A program made the position numbers and the translations under genes. Of a stretch of DNA of 11,211 bases, positions 1 to 7,291 are shown piece by piece (the stretch's first letter is position 1; each line of letters opens with the position of its first letter). Source of the stretch: Phycisphaerae bacterium SM23_33 (GTDB taxonomy: Bacteria > Planctomycetota > Phycisphaerae > SM23-33); NCBI GenBank assembly GCA_001303665.1, contig LJUF01000196.1, forward strand, positions 1-11,211, in the 5' to 3' direction. The notes under the pieces are model-generated. The model did no database searches. It was not told the DNA's origin and saw only the letters and a program-made list of their open reading frames with translations.

Positions 1-1
1 C

Positions 2-538
2 GAGGGGCTGGTCCTTGTGGCCACCGCATCCCCGGGGGGCGTGCTGGCCCTGGGGGCCGCCAACGGCACGGAACGGTGGCGAGCCCTCCTGCCGGCCGAA
101 GCCACCACCGGGCCCATCGCCAGGGAGGACCTGGTGGCCGTCGGCACCCGCAGGGGGCTGGCGGTGCTGAGCCTCTTCAACGGTGCCCTGCTGTGGTGGG
201 CGGACTGCGGGTCGGTACAGGGCATGCTGACGGCCGATGAAGCCCACCTGGCCTGCTCGACGGCGGGCGGCAAGGCCCTCGTCTTCGCCTGGACCGGCAG
301 GGAGGTCATGCGAGTGGACAACGCCCAGCCCGGAATCGCGCCCATGCTGGTCGGGGAGAAGGCCCTGACCCTGGTCGCCGGCAACTTCGAATGCGTGGAC
401 CTGGCCTCGGGCAGCCGGACACGCTGGTATAAGGCGGACTGGCTCGGCCGGGTGACCGCCCCGCCCATCCTGGCCGAGTCCAACCTGTATTTCGGCACCG
501 ACCAGAAGGGCCTGGTCTGCGTGCAGCCGAGGAAATGA
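2..538 (+). CDS. PQQ-type beta-propeller repeat protein, C-terminal part (5' end outside window)
   Basis: The reading frame is open from the first bases of the window to a TGA at 536-538, so only the last ~178 residues are seen; an internal ATG at 17 is probably not the true start. The protein is a run of short beta-strand repeats with the pattern of PQQ-like (quinoprotein/WD40-like) propeller blades: a strand reporting a value, a turn such as LGAANGTERW, then the next strand. The last blade is LYFGTDQKGLVCV, the typical 'visible in x / GTDxGxLxCx' closing blade. Such propellers usually sit in the periplasm or bind partner proteins; many lack the cofactor and act as scaffolds. No enzyme motif is visible in this part. 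The stop lies only 3 nt before the next gene, so the two are probably co-transcribed. Function unknown. Confidence 0.75.
   Translation, partial: EGLVLVATASPGGVLALGAANGTERWRALLPAEATTGPIAREDLVAVGTRRGLAVLSLFNGALLWWADCGSVQGMLTADEAHLACSTAGGKALVFAWTGREVMRVDNAQPGIAPMLVGEKALTLVAGNFECVDLASGSRTRWYKADWLGRVTAPPILAESNLYFGTDQKGLVCVQPRK
529..534 (+). promoter_or_regulatory. Ribosome binding site of the phosphotransferase gene
   Basis: GAGGAA lies inside the last codons of the upstream propeller gene, 7 nt before the ATG at 542. It supports that start and suggests translation closely linked to the upstream gene. Confidence 0.65.
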
Positions 539-541
539 CCG

Positions 542-3316
542 ATGGCCAAGCGGTGGGTATATTTCTTCGGCAGCGGCTCGGCGGAGGCCGACCCCCAGCG
601 GAAAGACATACTGGGCGGCAAAGGCGCTTCCCTGGCCGCCATGAGCCGCGCCGGCCTGCCGGTGCCCCCGGGCTTCACCATCTCGACGGAATGCTGCCGG
701 CTGTTTCTGGAGGGCGGCGGGACCTGGCCCGACGGCCTCCGCGAGGAGGTGCAAGAGAACCTCGCCCGGCTGGAGGCCGCCGCCGGGCGGACGTTCGGCG
801 ACCCGGCAAAGCCGCTACTGGTGTCGGTCCGCAGCGGCGCGGCGGTGTCCATGCCCGGGATGATGGACACCATCCTCAACTGCGGCCTGTCGCCGCAGAT
901 GGGCCAGTCCCAGCCGGACGCCCAGGCCTTCTGGCGCGTCTACGACCAGTTCATCGCCGCCTTCGCCCGGACGGTAGCCCACGTCGACGCCGCCGAGCTG
1001 CAGGCCATCGAAAACGAGTTCGACAGGACACGGCGGTCGCCCAAGACGCCGTGCTCGGCCGACGAACTCCGCCAACTGGCGGAAAGGCACATGCAGCTCT
1101 ACGCCGACCGCGCCGGGCGGGCCTTCCCCGCTCACCCCCAAGACGCCCTCGCCCAGTGCATCGAGGCGGTCTTCCGCTCCTGGAACAACCCGCGGGCCGT
1201 CACCTACCGCCGCGAGAACGACATCCGCGGCTGCGACGGGACCGCCGTGAACGTCCAGGCCATGTTCGGCTCGCAGGTCTCCGGGATCGTCTTCACGACC
1301 AACCCCAACAACCTGGCGGCCGACGAGATGATCATCGAATCATCCTATGGCCTGGGCGAGGCGGTGGTCTCCGGGGAGGTCCATCCCGACCACTTCGTGG
1401 TGGGCCGCGGCGACCGCAGCATCAAGCGCCGCCTCATCGGGCACAAGGCGCACGCGGTCTGGGCCCTGGGCGAGGCCCACCAGCGCGACGCCGACGCCGC
1501 CTCCCTCACCGACCAGCAGCTCCAGCAGCTGGCGGGCATCTGCCTGGACGTGGAGAAGTTTTTCGGCAGGCCGATGGACATCGAGTGGGGCTGGGCGGAC
1601 GGGAGCTTCGCCCTGCTCCAGGCCCGCCCCATCCGCGGGCTGGAGGTGACCGAGGACGTCGAGATCGGGCGGATGGAGGAGATCCACCGGCTGCGGGAGA
1701 TGGCCGGCAACGACCGCAAGGTCTGGGTCCTGCACAACCTCACCGAGACGCTCCCGGCCCCCACGCCGCTGACGTGGGACATCGTCCGCCACTTCATGAG
1801 CGGCGACGGCGGCTTCGGCAAGATGTACAGGGACTTCGGCTACCGCCCCAGCGACGACATCCGCCGGAACGGCTTCCTGGAGTTGATCTGCGGCCGAATC
1901 TACGCCGACCCGCAGCGGGCAGCCGACATGTTCTGGGACGGCTTCCCCCTGAGCTACGGGCTCGACGAGGTCGCCGCCGATCCCAGGCTGATGGACTCGG
2001 CCCCTACCCGCTTCGACCCGGACAAGCCCAACGCCCGGCTGCTCCGGTCCCTGCCGCGATTGCTCCTGGACGTGCTGCGCTGCTCCAGGCAGATGAAGCG
2101 TGCCCGCCGCAGCGCCGTCGAACGCTTCGAGAGGGAGGTTCTGCCGCCCTACCTGGACCGCGTCCGCCGGAAGCGCAGCCAAGCCCTCTCCGGCCTGAGC
2201 ACAAAGCAGGTGCTTGACGAGCTGCACGATCGCATGGATTGGGCGCTGACGGACTTCGGGGCCGAATCCCTCAAGCCGGGCTTCTTCGGCGGCATGGCCC
2301 GGGCCGCCCTGGAGAAGATCCTGGTCCAGCTGATGGGCACGGAGGCCGGCACCGAGCTGGCCCTGACCCTCACCCAGGGCCTCGGCGGCGACAGCACAGT
2401 GCAGCAGAGCCAGCGGCTTTACAACGTCGCCCGCGGGCAGGCAACGCTGGAGGAGTTCCTCACCGACTACGGACACCGGGCCGTTGAGGAAATGGAGTTG
2501 TCCCGCCCCCGCTGGCGAGAAGATGCCTCCTACGTTCGCCAGGTCCTCAGCGCCTACCTGGACGCAGCGGTCCCCTCCCCGCAGCAGTGGCACGACAAGA
2601 ACGCCGCCGGCCGCAAAGAGGCCGAAAAGGCCCTGCCCGAAACCCTCCGCCGGTGGGGCGGAAGCTGCCTGCTGGAGGACATCCAGGCCGACCTGCGCGA
2701 CGCCCAGCGGATGCTGCCCTACCGCGAGACCGGCAAGCACTACCTGATGATGGGGTACGAGACCATTCGCCTGACCATCCTGGAACTGGGTCGGCGGTGG
2801 AACCTGGGGCGGGACGTGTTCTTCCTGAAGCTGGCCGAGCTGGAGAGCTACGAGGGCAATCACCACAAGCTCACCGGGCGGATGGCTGCCCGGAAGATCC
2901 GCTGGCAGTCGGCCCGCAGGCTGGAGATGCCCGAGGTCATCGATTCCCGCCACCTGGACAGGCTCGGCGTGCCGAGGGAATACGAAGCGGCCAGGGAGCT
3001 GGCCGGACAGCCGATCGCGGCCGGCGTGGCCAGCGGCACGGCCCGGATCGTCAAGGACCCCAGGCAGACGGCCGACCTGTGCAGCGACTACATCCTGGTC
3101 TGCCACTCCACGGACCCGGGCTGGACGGCCCTGTTCGTCCGCGCCCGCGGGCTGGTCGTGGAGCAGGGCGGCGTGCTCAGCCACGGGGCCATCGTCGCCC
3201 GCGACTTCGGCATACCCGCCGTCGCCTGCCCCGACGCCACCCGCCGCATCCCCGACACCGCCACCATCCGCGTGGACGGCAACCGCGGCCTCATCACGCT
3301 GCTGGAAGACCCCTAG
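542..3316 (+). CDS. PEP-utilising-family phosphotransferase (ATP-grasp + phospho-His domain, rifampin-phosphotransferase-like architecture)
   Basis: 924 aa, probably cytoplasmic. Residues ~20-370 form the ATP-grasp (PPDK_N-type) module: LGGKGAS (24-30), SVRSGA (95-100), SMPGMMDTILN (103-113), the glycine-rich SSYGLGEAVVSG (267-278), DIEWGW (346-351) and QARPI (360-364). The first half reads like pyruvate phosphate dikinase, while from SGIVFTTNP onward it reads like PEP synthase. Residues ~390-800 are a long helical region with FLTDYGHRAVEEMEL and an IRLTILELGRRW stretch, as in the substrate-binding middle of rifampin phosphotransferases. Residues ~830-924 are the swivelling phosphohistidine domain with GGVLSHGAIVARDFGIPAV; His881 is the expected phosphate carrier. 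The protein ends there, so the C-terminal PEP/pyruvate TIM barrel of PPDK and PEP synthase is absent. The family moves the beta-phosphate of ATP via His to a substrate held elsewhere; the substrate here is unknown and antibiotic inactivation is not shown. It follows the propeller gene by 3 nt and precedes the membrane gene by 12 nt. Confidence 0.88.
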   Translation: MAKRWVYFFGSGSAEADPQRKDILGGKGASLAAMSRAGLPVPPGFTISTECCRLFLEGGGTWPDGLREEVQENLARLEAAAGRTFGDPAKPLLVSVRSGAAVSMPGMMDTILNCGLSPQMGQSQPDAQAFWRVYDQFIAAFARTVAHVDAAELQAIENEFDRTRRSPKTPCSADELRQLAERHMQLYADRAGRAFPAHPQDALAQCIEAVFRSWNNPRAVTYRRENDIRGCDGTAVNVQAMFGSQVSGIVFTTNPNNLAADEMIIESSYGLGEAVVSGEVHPDHFVVGRGDRSIKRRLIGHKAHAVWALGEAHQRDADAASLTDQQLQQLAGICLDVEKFFGRPMDIEWGWADGSFALLQARPIRGLEVTEDVEIGRMEEIHRLREMAGNDRKVWVLHNLTETLPAPTPLTWDIVRHFMSGDGGFGKMYRDFGYRPSDDIRRNGFLELICGRIYADPQRAADMFWDGFPLSYGLDEVAADPRLMDSAPTRFDPDKPNARLLRSLPRLLLDVLRCSRQMKRARRSAVERFEREVLPPYLDRVRRKRSQALSGLSTKQVLDELHDRMDWALTDFGAESLKPGFFGGMARAALEKILVQLMGTEAGTELALTLTQGLGGDSTVQQSQRLYNVARGQATLEEFLTDYGHRAVEEMELSRPRWREDASYVRQVLSAYLDAAVPSPQQWHDKNAAGRKEAEKALPETLRRWGGSCLLEDIQADLRDAQRMLPYRETGKHYLMMGYETIRLTILELGRRWNLGRDVFFLKLAELESYEGNHHKLTGRMAARKIRWQSARRLEMPEVIDSRHLDRLGVPREYEAARELAGQPIAAGVASGTARIVKDPRQTADLCSDYILVCHSTDPGWTALFVRARGLVVEQGGVLSHGAIVARDFGIPAVACPDATRRIPDTATIRVDGNRGLITLLEDP

Positions 3317-3328
3317 CAGGCGCCCGAC

Positions 3329-4141
3329 ATGTGGCACGCATTCATCATATTGAACGAGATCGTCGTGAGGGGCATGGACTACGTCCTGGGCTGGATCCTG
3401 TACCTGCCGCGGGACCTGCGGCTGTTCACCGTGGCGGTCATGACCTCGGCCATCCTGACCTTCGTCAGGCTGCTGGCGACGGATCAGGACTGGCTGCGGC
3501 GGGCGGACGCCGACAAGAAGCGGCTGGGCGAGCTGACCCGGCAGGCCCGCCGCAGCAAGCCGCTGCTCTACGCCGTCGTGCCGGTGGCGCTGCTGGCGGC
3601 GTGGTGCTTCGCCCGGCTGGGCTACGAGCCGGCCGCCGCCGACCGGAGCGTGGAAGTGCGGATGTACGTGCCGGCCTCGGCCATCGGCCGCCACGCCCAC
3701 ATGATCCCCCAGGAGGGGCTGGAGGCCGAAAACGGCTGGGTGCAGGAGGTCGCCAGGGACCGACCGGCCCAGATCAACGGGCTGTGGGACGCCTTCAACG
3801 CAGCGGTCAGCGGCTGGCTGGGCCGGACGGCCCCGCCGGAGGGCGTGGCTGTCTGGCGCCTCAGGCCCACGCGCAACGGCCGGCGATACGACCTGAAGAT
3901 CCTTTACGCCGGCGGGGTCTACGAGAAGCAGCTGCTGGTCGATTCCCGGCGGTATGCCCCGCCGGTGAAGACCTACGACGGCGAAAAGGTCACGGCCGTT
4001 CAGGTGGCCATGGCGCCGGTGAAGCTGTTCGGCGTGGTGGGCGGGCTGGACTTCATCTTCTTCCCGCCGTGGCTGGTGGCCTACCTGCTCATCGCCATCC
4101 CCTTCGTCAGCATCCTCAAATGGGTCTTTAGCATCCACTGA
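3329..4141 (+). CDS. Three-TM membrane protein, possibly DUF106/Oxa1-superfamily-like with extracytoplasmic insert
   Basis: 270 aa, no confident family assignment. Visible layout: an amphipathic N-terminus (5-27), a hydrophobic segment (31-50), a charged stretch TDQDWLRRADADKKRLGEL (51-69) running on to ~77 that could be a short coiled coil, a second hydrophobic segment (78-97), a soluble region of ~140 residues (98-240) rich in beta-forming sequence, and a third segment (243-265) ending KWVFSIH. TM, short basic coiled coil following a 'TDQ' motif, then TM recalls DUF106/EMC3/YidC-type insertases, but those usually have only a short link before the next TM; this link to the family is inference. 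The start at 3329 has only a weak CAGG upstream. An ATG at 3374 has a GAGGGG but just 1 nt away, too close to be good. The gene lies 12 nt after the phosphotransferase gene and is probably in the same operon; it converges on the minus-strand gene ending at 4199. Confidence 0.75.
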   Translation: MWHAFIILNEIVVRGMDYVLGWILYLPRDLRLFTVAVMTSAILTFVRLLATDQDWLRRADADKKRLGELTRQARRSKPLLYAVVPVALLAAWCFARLGYEPAAADRSVEVRMYVPASAIGRHAHMIPQEGLEAENGWVQEVARDRPAQINGLWDAFNAAVSGWLGRTAPPEGVAVWRLRPTRNGRRYDLKILYAGGVYEKQLLVDSRRYAPPVKTYDGEKVTAVQVAMAPVKLFGVVGGLDFIFFPPWLVAYLLIAIPFVSILKWVFSIH

Positions 4142-4146
4142 CGCCC

Positions 4147-4216
4147 GACCAGCGGCCCGAGGCCGGGGGCAGCGCCGACCACGGGGCTTCGCGCGGGCCT
4201 ATGGCTGCCGCTGGTC
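4147..4216. repeat. Inverted repeat between convergent genes, possible bidirectional terminator
   Basis: GACCAGCGGC at 4147-4156 is the exact reverse complement of GCCGCTGGTC at 4207-4216, separated by 50 nt. The right arm lies in the last codons of the minus-strand gene. A second, competing pair (GGCCCG 4154-4159 with CGGGCC 4194-4199) lies inside. There is no T-tract on either strand, so a terminator role rests on position only. Confidence 0.3.
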
Positions 4217-7166
4217 CTGCCGCTCTGCCGGCGCCTGCCCGGCCGGGGCCAGGGCCAGCAGGGCGTAGCGGTGAGGGAGCAGCCGCTCATCGGCCTGGGG
4301 GGCAAGGTACAGGGTGACGCACTTGCCGTCGTCGGCCTGGAGGGTCAGGAGAATCTGAAGCCGCAGGAGCTGCACCTTCGCTGGCGAGCTGCCCATGGTG
4401 GCGTGCGGACCGGCCAGCTCAACCGTCCAGCCACGGGCGTCGCGCCGGGCCTGAACCGGCAGCAGGGATGCCTTCAGCGTGGCCTCCGGCGCCAGGCGGG
4501 TCAGCAGCTTCAGCGAGCGCCGGCCTGCCGAATCACAGCGCAGCGCCAGTTGGGTCCAGGTGTCGCGATCGGCATCAACGTCCAAGACCAGTTCCCAGTC
4601 CGGCAAAGGCTGCGGCGCCGTGGCGGGTTGATCGGGCAGGGACGTCCACAGCCGGCTGGAGGCTGAGGGCCGGTGCACGTTTCCAGAAGTCCTCGTCCAA
4701 TCTGCCGTCCACGGAGACCGCACCGGCCGGCGTGGGGACCACCAGGCCATCGCCCTTCACGACGGCCAAGGCCGGCTCCTCCAGTGCGGCCAGCTCCGTT
4801 TCGGCAAACCGCCGCCACGCCTCATCGGTGGTGAAGGCAACCAGTTGCCTGTGGGCGGCCCGGGCGGACTCGAAATCCTTCAGCAAGGCCCGCCCTTGGG
4901 CCAGAAGCATTGTCCCCGGCTCGTCCTCCACCCACACCCGCCAGCGCGGCTCCAGCAGGCGGTCCAGGACGGCCTTGAAAGGCGTCGCCTCGGCCGGGCC
5001 CGGCGCCGCGGCCGAGCGAATGCGGAGGATCGCCTGCTGCCACTCGCTGGATGCGGCCATGGCCACCGAGGCCACGTTGATGCGATCGCACAGCGGATGG
5101 GCCCGCCCGTGCGCCAGCAGCGTGCGATTCACGTCCGCCGCGGCCGCCAGCTCTCCCTGCTCCAGCAGCCGAACCATCAGCAGGTAAAGCATGTCAGCCG
5201 GCAGCGGGTCATCAGGCCGGGCTTTGACGGCCTCCAGCAGGGGGCCCACGGTCACCGCCAGGTTCCGACCCAGCAGGGCCGTGGCCCGCAGCACCGCCCC
5301 GCTGGCGATGGCCTCGCCGACCGGCGGCGTGGCCTCCAGCCGAAGCCGGGCCGGCGACAGGCCGGAGGTGAACAGCGGCGCCTGGGGAAGGATCTGCGGA
5401 CAGCGAAAGCCGGTGACGCAGGCCGGCCGATCCATCGGCCCGATCCACGGCATCAACCAGCCGGCCCGCAGCGCCAGCACGGACAGGCTCGTCTGGGCCG
5501 GAATGGGATATCGCCAGCCCACGAACTCCACCGCCGTCTCCTGCCTGCTCAGGGCGGGCGGCTTCTTCCAGGGCGGCGTGAAGTCCGCGTTCTCGCCAAG
5601 GCCGGTCACGACCCGCTTGACCCGCCAGGCCGCCAGCCCCAACTTCTCCAGCTCCGGGAACGCCGAAGCCTCCGCCGCCATCTTGACTGCCTCCGCGGCA
5701 AGGCCGGAGACAAGGCCGCTTTCGCAGGCCAGGCCCAACGCCTGGTATCGGCGCGGGCCCACGGCCACGACCTCCGGCTGGTAGAGCCGCACCGCCGCCA
5801 CGAGTTGGCGCAGCATCTCCGGGCGGGCGGGCACGTCCAGCCGGGCGGACCAGCGCTGGAGGATTCCCTGCTCGTCCAGCCGCTGCGCGGAGGCCTGGTC
5901 GGCCACGGAGTCGAAGTCGGTCAGCACAAATGCCCCGGCCGCCCCGGCGGCAGCCGCCGCGGAGCGCAGGGCCACGTCCCCCCGCAGGCGGCCATCAGGG
6001 GGCGGACCCGGCCCGACCGCGGGCATAGCGGCAAACAGCACGGCGGCGTCGGCCCCGGCGGCCGCGTGGGCGACCAGCGCCGGCAGGATGCTGACCTCGC
6101 CGGGCCCGGCGATGAAAAGCACATCCACCTGCCCGCCGCCGTGGAGGAGTTTCCAGCTCTTTCCGCCGTCGGCACTTCGCCAGATTCGCCCGCCGTCGCC
6201 GCCGGCCAGCAGCTCCCCGTCGGGGGTGGACATCAGGGCGTGCACCGGCCCAGGGCGGGGCCCAGGCAGCGCCTCCAGCTTCCCGCCGCCGGCGCCGGCG
6301 TGGAAGATGACACCGGCCAGCCCTCCGGCCAGGTACACTTCACCCTTGTCGCCTGCGGCAATGGCCTCCAGGTCCGCCAGCCGCCGGGTACCCCTGGCCA
6401 GCGGCAGGGCCAGCGGCTGCCACCCCCGGCCTGAGCCGGTGTGCAGCAGGGCGGAACCATTTTCGCCCGCCACCCAGCAGGCCTCGGGGGCCAGGTACCG
6501 CACCGCCGCCAGGGCCGCCTCCGAGGAGATGGCCAGCCGGGGAATCGGCAGCTCCTTGAGGCGATGCAGGAAGACGATGCGGTGGTTCGGCCCGACCAGG
6601 CAGGCGTTATTGGCATCAAGACAGTCCCCGCCCAGAAGCTCGCCCCGGGACTCGGTGCTCACCGGCGCCCAGACTCTCCCGCCCGTCACGCTCATCCATA
6701 CGCCGGAAGGACATAGCGCCGTCGGCTGCCCGAAGACGATCCCCCCCGGCTCCTGCAGCCAGCCCCCGCGCAGGTACGGAAGCGGTCCCGCGCCAGCAGG
6801 CCGGCCACCCCATTGCCCCAGCCCGACAGCGGGCGCCTCACTCCAGGTCTTCCCGCCGTCCACGGTTCGGAGAATCACCCCGACGCCGCGCCCGGCCGGA
6901 TGGCCCGGCAGGCCTCGGCCGCCCACGATGTAGCCGGTCTTTTCGTCGCTGAAGCCGACGGCCGAGAAATCCCCCGCGGCCGGGCACGCTGCACGCTGCC
7001 ATTCCCGCCCGCCGTCGTCGCTGCGGAGGACAAGCCCGCCATCGCCGACGGCCCAGTATGTCTTGCCGGCCCGGGCAAAGCCGCGGACCGCCCCTTCCCC
7101 GCCGGGCGCCGCCGCGGCCAGCGACAACAGCCAAACCGTCGCGGAAAGGCATCGCATAGAAAGCAT
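4199..7166 (-). CDS. Exported Asp-box propeller / degenerate PIG-L-like / CBM9-like fusion protein, interrupted by a frameshift
   Basis: The first frame runs from the ATG at 7166 to a TGA at 4575 (863 aa). The true C-terminus continues in the next frame to a TAG at 4199-4201; the 2968-nt span is 989 codons plus one base, fitting a single extra base (~988 aa when restored). Residues 1-20 are a signal peptide (VWLLSLAAAA). Residues ~25-340 carry BNR/Asp-box turns of a YCF48-type propeller: SDDGGREW (49-56), TVDGGKTW (101-108), a worn SVTGGRVW (159-166) and SADGGKSW (331-338). Residues 347-525 match the PIG-L/LmbE deacetylase layout (VDVLFIAG..., LYQPEVVAVG, AFPELEKLGLAAWRVKRVV), but the metal motifs are missing: AGPGE replaces AHPDD and PRRY replaces HPDH, so deacetylation is unlikely. 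Residues ~600-800 are helical, perhaps TPR-like. From ~818, VDGRLDEDFWKRAP opens a CBM9/DOMON-like sandwich, continued in the second frame by LPDWELVLDVDADRDTW. GGGA lies 7 nt before the ATG. It is probably the last gene of the minus-strand set. Role unknown; sugar or surface binding is inferred. Confidence 0.75.
4625..4690 (-). other. Frameshift site within the CBM9-like domain
   Basis: Reading the minus strand, the domain start (VDGRLDEDFWKRAP) is in the frame of the 7166 start, while the rest (LPDWELVLDVDADRDTW onward) is one base ahead. Beyond the switch the first frame turns arginine/glycine/alanine-rich and ends at 4575, whereas the second keeps G/C-ending codons to the TAG at 4199. The exact base cannot be placed. 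An assembly or sequencing error, or a recent mutation, explains it equally well. Confidence 0.7.
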
Positions 7167-7291
7167 TTTACCATCCCGTCCCCGGCCACGAGCCCACCGT
7201 GCAAGGCGCGGGGTTCTCCCCGGCCGCCGACTCGCGCCGGGCTATTCGCGGCCGCGCCGGTCGGCCAAACACGGGCGGCGGGCGGGGAAGG

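Noticed and set aside
535..2217. A 560-codon plus-strand frame overlapping the phosphotransferase gene
   Set aside because: Arg/Pro/Gly-rich translation with no motif; it is the shifted reading of a GC-rich real gene.
542..3316. Calling the phosphotransferase a rifampin-resistance enzyme
   Set aside because: Only the domain order is shared. The PPDK-like front end and the genomic setting give no support for an antibiotic as substrate.
1340..4138. A 932-codon open frame on the minus strand, opposite the phosphotransferase and membrane-protein genes
   Set aside because: Its translation is a His/Pro/Gly/Gln-rich jumble without domains, while the plus strand here carries clear family motifs. 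Long antisense frames are expected where GC-ending codons dominate.
4575..4700. A programmed +1 frameshift in the propeller fusion gene
   Set aside because: I see no slippery codon next to a stop, stimulatory ribosome-binding sequence or clear downstream structure; a mutation or sequence error is simpler.
4845..6434. A 529-codon plus-strand frame opposite the propeller fusion
   Set aside because: Composition is Arg/Gly/Gln/Pro-rich without domains; the minus strand carries Asp-box and PIG-L-like patterns.
7209..7256. Small hairpin (CGGGG TTCT CCCCG) and the palindrome CGCGGCCGCG downstream of the GH113-like gene
   Set aside because: Short, lacking a T-tract, and expected by chance at this base composition; not enough for a terminator call.
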